Below, piece by piece: positions 1 through 8,199 of a stretch of DNA of 26,900 nt. Source of the stretch: a virus. The notes beneath the pieces are model-generated. The model was not told the DNA's origin. It saw nothing but the letters and a program-made list of their open reading frames with translations, and did no database searches. A program made the translations under genes and the position numbers. The stretch is from IMG/VR virus record IMGVR_UViG_3300031999_000170, positions 1 through 26,900 of that record; one strand, given 5' to 3'. Each line of letters opens with the position of its first letter. Within the stretch, counting starts at the first letter, position 1.

Positions 1-110
1 AGATCGGCCAGCGGTCCCACGGCAACGGTCCGCCAACGCGGGTCCCGCTGGACGAACACCTGGCCCTGCAACGCCCCGGCCAGTGCCGCCAGCGCCAGCC
101 ACTTCCTCAT
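1..110 (-). CDS. Secreted or membrane-anchored protein, N-terminal fragment
   Basis: The reading frame starts at ATG 110 with GGAGG about six bases upstream and is still open at the left edge, so only 36 codons are visible. The start MRKWLALAALAGALQGQ is a textbook signal peptide: two basic residues, a hydrophobic core and a small-residue cleavage region. The mature part begins VFVQRDPRWRTVAVG. It is the last visible gene of the leftward late operon. A secreted product here could be a lysis, tail-tip or host-surface protein, but nothing seen identifies it. The signal peptide and ribosome site are seen directly; the role is unknown. Confidence 0.6.
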   Translation of the reverse strand, partial: MRKWLALAALAGALQGQVFVQRDPRWRTVAVGPLAD

Positions 111-179
111 CGAGCGCCTCCTAGCGGCCTTCCACCGTGATCGAGTACGCGATGCCCCTCACGCCGGAGTGCCGGCGGT

Positions 180-815
180 CTAGATGATCGCGATCTCTTC
201 CCAGGCCATGTAGCCGGAAATGACGTGGGTGGTCCCGACCGCGTGCGCCGACACCACCAGAGCCGCGCCGGGCGGCACAACGATGAGTCCACCGACGTCT
301 TCGTCGATGCTGTAGACTCCGGCGCCGGCTGCCACAGCCGCCAACCCTCCCAGTGGCCGCAGCATCACCGCTACCACGGTTTGGGCGACAACTTGCGCGT
401 TCAGCGTCCGAGTGACCGATCCGGCCGCCAGCAGGGTGAGCAGGTTCGTGGGCACTCCGCCGATTCCAGCCACGATCCCGGAAGGAGCCGCGATGTAGTC
501 GAGATAGAACGGCCCCCCGGGCGTTCCCGAGACCGTCGCAATCCCGATCTTCAGCACCACCAGGTTCTTCCCTGAAGTCGCCGGGTTGAAGACCCCCAGC
601 AAGGAACGGCCCGTGGTTGCGGGCAGCGGAGAAATGTCCGTCGTCACCGTCACGGTCGCCGACTTCACCGCTGTGATGAAGCAGTTTCCCCGCAGGACGG
701 CCTCCGTGTATCGGCCGTGTGCGTCGGTGACGACCTGGGCTCCGGTCTTGTCGCCGCGCAAAAACGTCAAGTTACCGTCCGCAATCGCCTGCGGTCCGAT
801 TCGCATGTCAAGCAT
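180..815 (-). CDS. Putative virion structural protein
   Basis: This is a 211-residue protein starting MLDMRIGPQAIADGNL. The start is chosen at ATG 815 because GGAAGGAG lies about eight bases upstream; the longer frame to 926 has shadow-like composition. It is rich in Ala, Val, Thr and Gly with almost no Cys, and is built of short strand-like segments, as in phage decoration, tail or fibre beta-proteins. There is no signal peptide, but a hydrophobic Ala/Val/Gly stretch lies at about residues 145-170. It lies three genes after the major capsid gene and follows the similar genes at 851-1240 and 1296-1724. No family is recognised; the virion role rests on position and composition. Confidence 0.6.
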   Translation of the reverse strand: MLDMRIGPQAIADGNLTFLRGDKTGAQVVTDAHGRYTEAVLRGNCFITAVKSATVTVTTDISPLPATTGRSLLGVFNPATSGKNLVVLKIGIATVSGTPGGPFYLDYIAAPSGIVAGIGGVPTNLLTLLAAGSVTRTLNAQVVAQTVVAVMLRPLGGLAAVAAGAGVYSIDEDVGGLIVVPPGAALVVSAHAVGTTHVISGYMAWEEIAII

Positions 816-850
816 CTGAGATGTTCTCCTTCCTCTTGGTCGATCTGCCT

Positions 851-1240
851 TTAGTCGTCGTCCACCTCGCAACTGAGCGAGTAGGTGTAGCTGGAGGCAT
901 CGCCGTGCTTCACCAGAACGTCCCACTGGTTCGGCAGCCAGTCATTCACCCGCTCGAGAACGCACCCGAACGGGTCGGGCAAGGGACCGGGGCGCATCTC
1001 GTAGACGTACAGGCCCGTCTGGGTCACCGGCGCCACTCCCCCGGTGGTCATCTGGAAGGTCTGGCCGGACACTGGGTCGTATCCGCGAATCACCGGCCGC
1101 AGGCCACCCGACCCACTCGCCGCCGTCACATTGAGATACAGGCGGACGCGCATGCTCCGCCTGTCGGCCTGGACGGGGCTGGCGGTATCCGCCAGCCGCG
1201 CGCCGCTGGCCAGTAAAACTCGACATCCCTTGAGCGCCAT
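851..1240 (-). CDS. Putative virion protein
   Basis: This 129-residue protein starts at ATG 1240 behind a clear ribosome site (TAGGAGGAG, three bases before the ATG). Its centre is strand-rich (MRVRLYLNVTAASGSGG, then a YDPVSGQTFQMTTGG segment) and it ends in an acidic VDDD tail. There are no membrane segments and no catalytic motif. It sits 55 bases after the 142-residue gene and 35 bases before the 211-residue gene, as part of a three-gene structural set. A minor head, head-tail joining or decoration protein is likely from position only; the family is not recognised. Confidence 0.6.
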   Translation of the reverse strand: MALKGCRVLLASGARLADTASPVQADRRSMRVRLYLNVTAASGSGGLRPVIRGYDPVSGQTFQMTTGGVAPVTQTGLYVYEMRPGPLPDPFGCVLERVNDWLPNQWDVLVKHGDASSYTYSLSCEVDDD

Positions 1241-1295
1241 TTGCTCCTCCTACGCGGTTTGGCCGCAGCCTCTCCTGTAGAGTCCGGGCCCGGCG

Positions 1296-1724
1296 CTACG
1301 GAATGCGCGTCAAACTGACCCGCACCGTCACGCCGTCCACGGCGGTCAGCGTGCCGGTCGGCACCACGCCCAAGGCGTCGCCGATGGCCAGTTGCAGGTT
1401 CGCCGCAGTGCCGTGCAGCGTGCCGGCCTGGTTCGTGTCCGCCGTCGCCTTCAGGCTCAACCCCGCGCTGAGGACGTCCGTGCCCGCGGCCTTCGCCGTC
1501 CCGGACGGCACCTTCTTCACCATCAGCGTCACTGCGCCGCCGTCCGTGCCCAGTACCGCGTGCCGCTCGACCACCGCGGTGACTTGGTACGCTGCATCCG
1601 CGATGAAAAACAGGCCATCGTAGTCCGTCGCCGCCGCACCCGCTAGCGTGTTGAACACGGCCAGTTGCGTCTTCGGCACGACCGCAATCGTGCCCTCGAT
1701 CTGTGTGACTCCTCTCGTCGCCAC
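1296..1724 (-). CDS. Putative capsid decoration or accessory protein
   Basis: The protein has 142 residues and starts MATRGVTQIEGTIAVVP at GTG 1724 behind AGAGAGGTG. It is a soluble, Ala/Thr/Val-rich beta-type protein without Cys, with segments such as FFIADAAYQVTAVVERH and LTAVDGVTVRVSLTRIP. It follows the major coat gene directly, separated by a strong hairpin at 1744-1768. Proteins in this place are often capsid-decorating or head-completion proteins. No specific family is recognised, so the function is inferred from order and composition. Confidence 0.6.
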   Translation of the reverse strand: MATRGVTQIEGTIAVVPKTQLAVFNTLAGAAATDYDGLFFIADAAYQVTAVVERHAVLGTDGGAVTLMVKKVPSGTAKAAGTDVLSAGLSLKATADTNQAGTLHGTAANLQLAIGDALGVVPTGTLTAVDGVTVRVSLTRIP

Positions 1725-1743
1725 TGTTCACCTCTCTCTTGGG

Positions 1744-1768
1744 GGAGGGGCCCCCTTCGGGCCCCTCC
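1744..1768 (-). terminator. Strong hairpin after the coat gene
   Basis: A perfect 10-bp stem (1744-1753 with 1759-1768) closes a five-base loop in the 73-base gap after the coat gene stop. No clear U-run follows on the minus strand, so this may be a partial terminator or an RNA-processing or stability hairpin that sets coat expression apart from downstream genes. The stem is seen directly; its role is inferred. Confidence 0.55.
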
Positions 1769-1797
1769 GCGGTTTCAGTTGCCAGTTTGCCGGCGGC

Positions 1798-2727
1798 TTA
1801 CGCCCCCGGCGTCCCGTACACGCCGTAGAAGCTCGACCAGCCGCTCGAGCAGCGGTACCACATCGCCGTCTTGATGCTTCGGCTGTCGAAGTCCACTTCG
1901 TGGACCGTGTTGGGCTTCTCGCGCCAGTAGAACCGAAGTTCGGTGTCCTCCGGCTCCGCCTGGATGAACCAGGCGTCGGGATCGGTCAGGTAGTCCCACA
2001 CGAAGGCGTCTTCGAACCCCGGCATCCCCGAGCGGTTCTGGAACGCGTTGATCGACCGGTTGGCCGTGTCGCTGCGCGTCGGACTCTTCAGGATCTCAGC
2101 CGCCGCGAACTCCAGTTCCGGCGGAATGATCAGCCTCCGAGGCCGCACCCGGATCTTCTTCGCGGAGGGGTCTTTCATCCTCCGGAAATCCGTCAGCGCG
2201 ATCTCGAGCGAGCTGATATCCAGATCAGCCGCCGAGGTCAGGCAGTTCTGTTGGACTAGCCCGCTCTTCACCATCGGGTGACTGAGCGAGAACAACGGTT
2301 GGCCGTCCGGACCCACGTAGGCGCCCCCGGCGAACCCGTTGATAAAGTGCGAGGCGACGGCCAGTTCGACCGTCTCCTTGGCGCTCCTGCCGAGCTCGCT
2401 GGCCAGTTTCTGGATGATGGCGAACCGGTCGTCATCGACCATCACTCGCGTCATCCGGAAACCCAGCCCGTACTGCTCGTGGAGGTAGGTCTTGTCGAAT
2501 CCCGGCACCGCGGTGTCGTAGTGCATCGGGCCGCCTTCGGGAATCTGCACGAAAGTCCCGAGCCCGGCGATCTCCGTAGTCTGTTCGATCGACTTGCCGG
2601 AGCTCATCATCCGAAAGACCTGGGTGTATTGCGGAGGGAAGCGGTCGTAGCGCTGGAAGATCACTTCGTCCAGCGCCGGCAGCATGGATGCCAGGAAGAG
2701 GTCGGGAAATTGTGCTCGTATTAACAT
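1798..2727 (-). CDS. Major capsid (coat) protein
   Basis: This 309-residue protein starts MLIRAQFPDLFLASMLPALDE at ATG 2727, with GGAGG ten bases upstream. It has the makeup of HK97-fold coat proteins: an N-terminal helix, a long central body and the motif QPLFSLSHP (about 143-151), close to the 'PLFS-x-x-HP' signature of Mu gpT-like major head proteins. The C-terminus is aromatic (SSGWSSFYGVYGT). It is shorter than the P22 coat (430 aa) but normal for HK97-type coats. The order scaffold candidate, unknown protein, decoration-type protein, coat supports the call. Capsid role: high confidence; exact subfamily: moderate. Confidence 0.82.
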   Translation of the reverse strand: MLIRAQFPDLFLASMLPALDEVIFQRYDRFPPQYTQVFRMMSSGKSIEQTTEIAGLGTFVQIPEGGPMHYDTAVPGFDKTYLHEQYGLGFRMTRVMVDDDRFAIIQKLASELGRSAKETVELAVASHFINGFAGGAYVGPDGQPLFSLSHPMVKSGLVQQNCLTSAADLDISSLEIALTDFRRMKDPSAKKIRVRPRRLIIPPELEFAAAEILKSPTRSDTANRSINAFQNRSGMPGFEDAFVWDYLTDPDAWFIQAEPEDTELRFYWREKPNTVHEVDFDSRSIKTAMWYRCSSGWSSFYGVYGTPGA

Positions 2728-2741
2728 GACTCAATTGCCTC

Positions 2742-3260
2742 CTAGACCCCCACCGCGTCGCTCGCCATGCGGTGCTTGTTGATCAGGACCTCGAGGCGCA
2801 CGTTCGCCCCGTAGGCGTTCTCCTCGACGCGCAACCTGCCGAGCAGGTGAACGTCCAGGGTCGCGGTCTCGGCCTCGGTCGCCGAGTCGATCTCGTGAGC
2901 GCTTTTGAGGGCCACCGCGTCGCCGGCGCCGTAGAGCAGGTTCGCGTTCAGGCCCATGTCGGCTTCGAGCAGCGAGCCGTCCGCCTGCCCCTCGAAGACC
3001 TGGTCCGGCCCGACTACCACCAGGTGCTTGGTGGCGGCGGCGTAACTGGCCACGCAATGCACCAGGTTGACCCCGGAGATTCGAGTGGTTCCCGGCGTCG
3101 CCGGGATGGTGATTGTGTGGTCGTTGATCCGTCCGACTACGTCGCCCCTGTAGAGCGCGGTGCCGTAGGCGGCGGCCCGAGTGAATTCCTCCAGAACCAT
3201 GGCCCCCCCGAACAGGGAATACACGGGAAGCAGTCCGTGGGGGTTGTCAACGTTCGCCAT
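2742..3260 (-). CDS. Phage head decoration-type protein
   Basis: This 172-residue protein starts MANVDNPHGLLPVYSLFGGA at ATG 3260, with GGAGG a little far upstream. The opening 'MAN-(I/V)-D-x-P-x-G-(F/L)-x-PV' is typical of a widespread phage structural protein encoded just before coat genes. The body is beta-rich (LYRGDVVGRINDHTITIPATPG) and ends with a paired Arg/Glu segment. It has no enzyme motifs. It lies 14 bases upstream of the coat gene and is probably cotranslated at high level. A capsid decoration or head-stabilising role is inferred from this family resemblance and position. Confidence 0.65.
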   Translation of the reverse strand: MANVDNPHGLLPVYSLFGGAMVLEEFTRAAAYGTALYRGDVVGRINDHTITIPATPGTTRISGVNLVHCVASYAAATKHLVVVGPDQVFEGQADGSLLEADMGLNANLLYGAGDAVALKSAHEIDSATEAETATLDVHLLGRLRVEENAYGANVRLEVLINKHRMASDAVGV

Positions 3261-3327
3261 GAAAGACAGTCCTCCAGTTCGTCAATTCCGCGGGAACTAC
3301 TTGGAGGGCTTACTCTTCCACGCCCGG

Positions 3328-4017
3328 CTACGGGTCCGTAACCGGATCGCGGCTGTTGCCGCGGTGCATTCGCAGACCAACGGAAGCGGTACGAGTGCGG
3401 TCTCTCGAATCGCGCAGCACATCGTGGGGACGCAGGGGCGCGAGCCCCACAGCTTTCCCGTCCGCGATGAGCTTTTCCTGCTGCTCCTGGAGCAAAGCCT
3501 CAGACTCGCGCAACTGAGCATTCCCTTCTTCGCGGTAGTGCTCGTTGCGCCTTTTGGCGAGGGCCTTGGGCATGCGCGCCAAGGTCATCCCGCCCACTTT
3601 GATTAACTCGCCCTGTTCGTCGCGGCACGGTTCGAACCCGCGCATCCCGCGGCGTTTCACCACCGTGTCCGACAGCAACTTGTGCGTCATATCCGGGCGC
3701 GGATCGCCGTCGCGCGCCACGGCTTCTGCTATCGGATCCGGAGCCGACCATGGCTCGATCAGGTCCTTGGCCGCCGCCTCGCGCGCCTCGATCTGCCTGG
3801 CGAACCCGTCCCTCACACTGACCCGATGGCCTTTCTTGTGCGGTTTCGCGTTCTCTTCGTCAATGCCCTCGTCGGTGAGTCGATGCGGAATCGCGTGCTC
3901 GAGGTGTGTCGGCACGGGTTTCCCCTGCACGGTCCTCGCCTTCACGGGCGTCCCTTTCGGGTCTGCCGTGGGGCCGGCTTCAACCGGCCGCTTTGTCTTC
4001 TTCATCCCCATCCTCAC
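3328..4017 (-). CDS. Unknown late-operon protein with in-frame palindromic element
   Basis: The protein has up to 229 residues and opens V-R-M-G-M-K-K at GTG 4017, overlapping the scaffold stop by four bases; ATG 4011 or 4005 are alternatives. It is charged and mostly helical, with an Arg/Lys-rich N-terminus and a coiled-coil-like stretch (EGNAQLRESEALLQEQQEKL). Residues about 9-16 (RPVEAGPT) come from a palindromic repeat at 3968-3990 inserted in frame. The product could be a minor head or scaffold-associated protein, judged only from its place between scaffold and decoration genes. No family is recognised. Confidence 0.55.
   Translation of the reverse strand: MRMGMKKTKRPVEAGPTADPKGTPVKARTVQGKPVPTHLEHAIPHRLTDEGIDEENAKPHKKGHRVSVRDGFARQIEAREAAAKDLIEPWSAPDPIAEAVARDGDPRPDMTHKLLSDTVVKRRGMRGFEPCRDEQGELIKVGGMTLARMPKALAKRRNEHYREEGNAQLRESEALLQEQQEKLIADGKAVGLAPLRPHDVLRDSRDRTRTASVGLRMHRGNSRDPVTDP
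3968..3990. repeat. PAEAGPT palindromic element, copy 1
   Basis: The stem GGCCGG / CCGGCC (3972-3977, 3984-3989) closes the loop CTTCAA, preceded by GTGGG. It lies inside the gene at 3328-4017 and is translated on the minus strand as RPVEAGPT. The loop differs by one base from the CTTCAG core of the other copies. Confidence 0.75.
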
Positions 4018-4922
4018 TGCCTGGGCAGGCCGGAGATTCTTACCCCGGCTTTCGCCCGTTTCCGGTAGGCCTCCTCGGAGACCCCCAGCCGGCCCGCGAT
4101 CCTCTTCTGGAGTGGGCTCAGATCATCGCTGGGCTCCGCCTCACGCGCCGGTCGGCGGCCTCGACTGCCGGCCTGCGCCCGTACCCGCTCGATGCGATCG
4201 TCTTCATTCTCGTGTTCATCGGCTGCGGCCCGGTCGTCGCTGTAGTCCCGGTCGTCGTCCTGGTCGCCCTCTGGTTCCCGCCGGCGGTCGCCGGAGGGTG
4301 CCTTCTTGCCCGTTCCCAGGTCCTTCTCCGCCAACTCCGCCGCCAGTTCCATCAGCATCCCCGACTCCCGAATCCCCTTGTTCCCCTTGAGCTGCTCGTA
4401 CCGCTTCGCGGTCGCCGCGAAGAACTCGCTCTTCTCATCGCCCAGCTCCGGAAACCTGCCCAGCAGCCGGGCATCCTGCGTGATCTGCCCGCGCGTCCGC
4501 TCGATCTTCTGGTCGATCTCCTCGACTCGGGCGTACCCGAGCTTCCGGAGGACTCTGTCGAGCCCCTTCGCCCCGTCGCTGGTGAGCGCTTCGATGACGT
4601 CGATCTCCTCCTCCGCCGGCGCGCCCGTGGCACCGGCTTCAGCCGGTGGATGCTCCTGCCTCTGGCCGGCGCGTGCCACCTCGCTCCAGTGCCGTTCCGA
4701 GGCCTCGAGTTCCCCGATCCGGCCCCTGGCTTGCCTCAGTTCCCGGCGCAGCGCCTTCGCTTCGCGCGTCGCTGCATCGCCCTCGGGTTTCTTCTCCTTG
4801 TCCGGTTCGCCCTCGCCGGCCGCTTCGACCTCCACCACCGCTTCAGGTTCACCCTCCGCGCCGGGTTCCGCCAGGAAAGTCACCTCTCCCGCGTCGCGGT
4901 CTGATTCCTTGTCCTTCGCCAC
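4014..4922 (-). CDS. Putative scaffolding protein
   Basis: This 302-residue protein starts at GTG 4922 (MAKDKESDRD) behind GGAGG. The N-terminal third is very acidic and disordered. A helical coiled-coil block follows (AKALRRELRQARGRIGELEASERHW, about 55-80), then mixed helices, then an acidic/basic C-terminus ending in a basic helix-turn-helix-like segment (RIAGRLGVSEEAYRKRAKAGVR). Acidic helical proteins of about 300 residues between portal and coat genes are usually scaffolds that leave the procapsid; P22 gp8 has 303 residues. A copy of the palindromic element (4627-4648) adds PPAEAGATGAP. The scaffold role is inferred from length, composition and position. Confidence 0.68.
   Translation of the reverse strand: MAKDKESDRDAGEVTFLAEPGAEGEPEAVVEVEAAGEGEPDKEKKPEGDAATREAKALRRELRQARGRIGELEASERHWSEVARAGQRQEHPPAEAGATGAPAEEEIDVIEALTSDGAKGLDRVLRKLGYARVEEIDQKIERTRGQITQDARLLGRFPELGDEKSEFFAATAKRYEQLKGNKGIRESGMLMELAAELAEKDLGTGKKAPSGDRRREPEGDQDDDRDYSDDRAAADEHENEDDRIERVRAQAGSRGRRPAREAEPSDDLSPLQKRIAGRLGVSEEAYRKRAKAGVRISGLPRQ
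4627..4648. repeat. PAEAGPT palindromic element, copy 2
   Basis: The stem CACCGGC / GCCGGTG (4631-4637, 4642-4648) closes the tetraloop TTCA. The outer stem pair differs from copies 4 and 5 on both arms (CA...TG), so pairing is kept by compensating changes. It lies inside the scaffold candidate gene and is read as PAEAGAT. Confidence 0.75.
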
Positions 4923-4931
4923 TAGCGCCTC

Positions 4932-5276
4932 CTACAGTCCTTTGGCCCGTCCGTAACGGGTCGCTCGATACAGATCCAGCCGCTTGCGTTCGTATGCGTC
5001 CGAGCACGCGCCGCACAGGAGCTGGTAGATCCCATCCTTCGGCTGCACGAACATCCTCACGTTCTCCCCCGGCGTGTCCCGCCGCAGGTCCTCCCAGGTT
5101 CGCCGGCAGGGTCCCTGGCATCCCGGCGGCGCACACCCGGCCAGCACGGCCAGCGCCGCCCGGTGCCAGTAGTAGCAGTCCCAGCAAGGCGCCACCGCCG
5201 GCGGTCCGACAAATTCCCGCGGGTCCCGCCACTTCGAGCAGAATCGGCATCGCAGCCGCGGCCGTAGAATAGGCAT
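4932..5276 (-). CDS. Cysteine-rich zinc-binding phage protein
   Basis: This 114-residue protein starts at ATG 5276 (MPILRPRLRCRFCSKW). It has several metal-type cysteine clusters: CRFC (10-13), CWDC, C-x4-C-x3-C (CAPPGCQGPC) and CGAC near the C-terminus, followed by the conserved-looking SDAYERKRLDLYRATRYG. This layout suggests two or more structural zinc sites and no catalytic centre. Similar small cysteine-rich proteins lie between portal and scaffold genes in other phage genomes, with unknown function. The stop lies ten bases before the scaffold start. Confidence 0.65.
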   Translation of the reverse strand: MPILRPRLRCRFCSKWRDPREFVGPPAVAPCWDCYYWHRAALAVLAGCAPPGCQGPCRRTWEDLRRDTPGENVRMFVQPKDGIYQLLCGACSDAYERKRLDLYRATRYGRAKGL

Positions 5277-5316
5277 CCTTGCCTGTTCCCTACGTCGGCA
5301 GCGCCTGAACCACGCT

Positions 5317-5484
5317 TCACCGCCGCTTCCGGCTGGCCTTCGTGTGCTCCGGCAACGATTTCATGCTCCTGCCGTGCATCTTCTCGACCACCTCGCGGGC
5401 GTAACCCTTCCTCATCCCGCTGTCCTTCGCCTTCCCGGCGACCACCGCGTGCGCCAACCGCACCTCAGCTCTCGACCTGGGCAT
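5317..5484 (-). CDS. Small basic phage protein
   Basis: This 55-residue protein starts MPRSRAEVRLAHAVVAGKAK at ATG 5484, overlapping the previous gene by 20 bases; the longer frame to 5619 is a shadow. It is basic and helical, with SGMRKGYAREVVEKMHGR in the middle and a KASRKRR tail. Short proteins with an 'S-(R/K)-A-x-x-R-x-A-x-A-V-A-x-GKAK' start are common in phage head modules and have no known role. The gene call rests on coding composition and tight packing. Confidence 0.55.
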   Translation of the reverse strand: MPRSRAEVRLAHAVVAGKAKDSGMRKGYAREVVEKMHGRSMKSLPEHTKASRKRR

Positions 5485-5743
5485 GGTGCTTCCTCTCTTT
5501 CCTCTGCTCTCGCGCCCGAATCTCCTGCGCGAGTATCCCTGGCACTTCGAGCACCCGCCGCAGCGCCGCCAACTGGCCCTGCGCGCGGTACAGTTCGGGC
5601 CCGGCGTCCTGGATCTCAAGCTGCGCCTGCGCCTGCGTAGCCATCTCGGCGATCCGGGCCCCGATCATCTGCCACCCGCGCGTCTCAAGGGTCTGGCGCA
5701 GGTGCTCGAGATCCACCCGGTCGGCGGGTATCCGGATCCTCAT
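5465..5743 (-). CDS. Small helical protein coupled to the portal gene
   Basis: This 92-residue protein starts MRIRIPADRVDLEHLRQTLE at ATG 5743. The ATG overlaps the portal stop in an ATGA, so the two are probably translationally coupled. It is Gln/Ala/Glu-rich and mostly alpha-helical, with a likely coiled coil over residues 25-75. It has no Cys and no membrane segment. A small helical protein after the portal could be a portal- or scaffold-associated factor; this is inference from position only. Confidence 0.6.
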   Translation of the reverse strand: MRIRIPADRVDLEHLRQTLETRGWQMIGARIAEMATQAQAQLEIQDAGPELYRAQGQLAALRRVLEVPGILAQEIRAREQRKERKHHAQVES

Positions 5744-7905
5744 GGCTCCCCTTCCGAGCCGCGACCGTCAGGGAGCGGTTGCCCGCCGCCGCCGCCTTGC
5801 ATCCCCGCCAGCAGACCTTGCATCTGCTCGGGCGGCACCGCCGCCCCGGGGACCTGCCCCGGCCCCGCCACGCCCTTCAGCGACTCCACCAGGCGCTCCA
5901 TCAGGGCGCCCATCAACTTTTTCTGTTGCCACTGCTGCATATGATCGAGCGTGTGGCTGACCATCGTGTGGAAAGCGCCCTCGTCGCGCTGCGGATCCAC
6001 TCGCGCCTCGCGTACCTGCTTGTTGTGGTCGAGCAGGTGCAACTCGTCGTTATCCTCCGGGTGGACCGGGATCTCCTCGCCCTGGAGCGCCATCGTCCAC
6101 TCTTCCCGGGGGTTCTTGGGCAGACCCATATCCGGGGGCTCCGGGATCAGGTCGCAGAACCGCTCGTCGCCAAACGCCCGATGTACCTCCTGGGTGATCC
6201 GGTAGAGCGCTCGCGGGTTCTGGGCCACCAGCGGGTTCTGCAGGTCGAGCTGGTACAGCGCCAGTTGGCGATCTCGCTTCGCCTCGCGCGCCCAGTAACT
6301 CGTGGCGAACCGGATGTCGAAGTCGTACCGGCCGCCGCGTTCCTGCTGGGTCATTTGCGCCCCGCCGTTTTTGGTCTCGAACAACCCGCCAGCGTCCTCC
6401 TCGGTCACCCGGAAAAACACCGAGTCCGGCGCGTACATCGAATCCAGCAGCCAGACCCGCGCCGCGATCGCCGCCCAATCCTCGCGCAGGCAGGCGATGT
6501 CGAGACTGGCCCTGATGTTGCCCTCTTCCAGCAGCGCCAGGGTCTGGCGCGCCGTCCTGGGAGCGTTCGGGCGATCGCTCGCCCGGCCCAGGTTCATTTC
6601 TGTCCGACCCGTCAGCCGCTCAGCATGGGCCAGATAAGTTTGCACCGCCATGACCGGGTACTCGAGGTTCGCGCGGACCTCGATCGCCCTGACACTGGAC
6701 GGGTCCGCAGTCGGAATCGCCTGTCCCGGTTCGTAGGGTGTGGTTTCCGGGTCGTAGCCCTCCCCTGGTCGATAGAAGAGTACCGGCCAGACCGAAAGTT
6801 GGCCAGCTTCCGTCCCCAGATTGTGGGCCACTGACGCCCCCGCCTCGACCTTCTCGAGGAGTTCACCAAAGGATGGGCACCAGTAACTTCCATCGCGGAC
6901 TAACGCGCTCTCGACGAACGGCCGGCGTTGCGCCATCAGCGGGTACATCTCGGCCAGGTCCTGGACCCCGATCACCCGGTGCAGATCGGGCTGGTACCGC
7001 ACCACCAGTTCACTCTCGAACCGCTCGCGGCCGCCCAAGTTCCCCGCGCTAGCGTCCTTCCGGCCTTTCAACCGCCGCCACTTCCCGTACCATTCCCAGA
7101 TACGCACGGCGCCGCGCGCGCTCAAGTTACTCTCGCGGTTCACTCCCTCCGCGAGGTCCAACTCGCGCTTCAACTCGTCGCCCTGCCAGTCCCGGTCCCT
7201 GCGCTGCTCGCCCAGCTTGACCAGCTCCTCGAACAGGTCCTCAATGCCCTGGTACAGGACGCCGTCCGCCCGCAGGAGCGCGTCCGGAGTGTCCTGGTAC
7301 TTGCGGAGCACGAAACTGAAATCGTGAATGGTCTCCGCGTCCTCCCCCGGCACGATCAAGTCGTCTGGTTGCAGCGGCTCGAACCCTGGCCCTTCGTAAT
7401 CCAGCAACTCGACTTCCCCGCCATCCTCAGTAGGCGCCCAGAAAGTCTCACGCCGCCACGGCGCGTAAGCGTGCGCCCGGCCGAAGAGGATTCTACGAAA
7501 ACTGAACGCACAGGCCTTGTGCCGAATCCGCATCGACTGGAACAGCCGCCACCACGTGTATAGGGCAACCTTGCGCACCTGACGCTGGTCAGAGGGCCCC
7601 GTGGGTTTGGCGACGATCTCCGAATCGTCGCCAAACAGCGCCGCAAACTCGTTCGCCCACTCGCTGAAGACATGCCACTGGGTCATGGGCACGCGAAAGT
7701 TCGGGACATCCTCCTCGCCGGCGATCGGCTCGTCGGTCAAGTCGCGCCAGCGGCGCAGGTATCGCCGGAACCGCTCGATCCGCGCGTCGTGATCGCTCCG
7801 GGCCGCGTGGTAGTCTTCCTGGATCCGGTCCGCCAACCGCCCCAACTCGTTTCGCGAGAAGGCGAGTTGCCGCCCATGCGCCCGTCGAATCGAGGACCCG
7901 TTCAT
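5740..7905 (-). CDS. Portal protein
   Basis: This 721-residue protein starts MNGSSIRRAHGRQLAFSRNE at ATG 7905. Portal proteins form the dodecameric ring through which DNA enters the capsid and to which tail parts attach. It shows an N-terminal helical segment with LADRIQEDYHAARSDHD, a long body rich in Trp/Tyr/Arg, a basic region that could face DNA, and a Gln/Gly/Pro-rich tail (QVPGAAVPPEQMQGLLAGMQ). Its length is close to the P22 portal (725 aa). It follows TerL and precedes the scaffold candidate and coat genes, the canonical order. No clear signature motif could be checked, so the call rests on size, composition and order. Confidence 0.8.
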   Translation of the reverse strand: MNGSSIRRAHGRQLAFSRNELGRLADRIQEDYHAARSDHDARIERFRRYLRRWRDLTDEPIAGEEDVPNFRVPMTQWHVFSEWANEFAALFGDDSEIVAKPTGPSDQRQVRKVALYTWWRLFQSMRIRHKACAFSFRRILFGRAHAYAPWRRETFWAPTEDGGEVELLDYEGPGFEPLQPDDLIVPGEDAETIHDFSFVLRKYQDTPDALLRADGVLYQGIEDLFEELVKLGEQRRDRDWQGDELKRELDLAEGVNRESNLSARGAVRIWEWYGKWRRLKGRKDASAGNLGGRERFESELVVRYQPDLHRVIGVQDLAEMYPLMAQRRPFVESALVRDGSYWCPSFGELLEKVEAGASVAHNLGTEAGQLSVWPVLFYRPGEGYDPETTPYEPGQAIPTADPSSVRAIEVRANLEYPVMAVQTYLAHAERLTGRTEMNLGRASDRPNAPRTARQTLALLEEGNIRASLDIACLREDWAAIAARVWLLDSMYAPDSVFFRVTEEDAGGLFETKNGGAQMTQQERGGRYDFDIRFATSYWAREAKRDRQLALYQLDLQNPLVAQNPRALYRITQEVHRAFGDERFCDLIPEPPDMGLPKNPREEWTMALQGEEIPVHPEDNDELHLLDHNKQVREARVDPQRDEGAFHTMVSHTLDHMQQWQQKKLMGALMERLVESLKGVAGPGQVPGAAVPPEQMQGLLAGMQGGGGGQPLPDGRGSEGEP

Positions 7906-7915
7906 TCCGTGTCGC

Positions 7916-8185
7916 CTACTTGGCCTGAGTCTCGAATGGACCGGTCTTCTTCAGCGCCTCAAGTTGCCGTTCGATCGCCCCGTCCACTACCCTGTCCAGC
8001 ACCTCGACGGGGATGCCCTCGAACGAGGGATCCTCACGCAGGGCCTCGATCACCGTGCTCTTGACCACGTCTTTCTTGACCGCCCCGGTGCCGCCGCCGA
8101 ACACGCGCTCGACCGCTTTGATCAGCTCGGTAAGTCCCGGCAGAAGTCCGGCCATGAGACCGATAATTCGCAGAAACAGTTGCAT
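7916..8185 (-). CDS. Small protein with one hydrophobic helix, holin-like
   Basis: This 89-residue protein is best started at ATG 8185, because GGAGAGG lies five bases upstream; the frame is open to 8203. The first 20 residues (MQLFLRIIGLMAGLLPGLTE) form one hydrophobic helix, followed by a charged soluble part with VKKDVVKSTVIEALREDPSFEG. One membrane span with a soluble tail fits a class III holin-like, anchor or regulator protein, but it sits in the packaging module and not beside a lysin. It ends ten bases before the portal start. The hydrophobic helix is seen; the role is open. Confidence 0.5.
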   Translation of the reverse strand: MQLFLRIIGLMAGLLPGLTELIKAVERVFGGGTGAVKKDVVKSTVIEALREDPSFEGIPVEVLDRVVDGAIERQLEALKKTGPFETQAK

Positions 8186-8199
8186 CGTTTCCTCTCCTG

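Noticed and set aside
118-163. Very short minus-strand frame (V-R-G-I-A-Y-S-I-T-V-E-G-R) between two late genes
   Set aside because: It reads peptide-like but is 13 codons and has no clear ribosome site; not supportable as a gene.
3906-4904. Plus-strand open frame opposite the scaffold candidate
   Set aside because: Leu/Pro/Arg-rich antisense shadow without ribosome site or neighbours on that strand.
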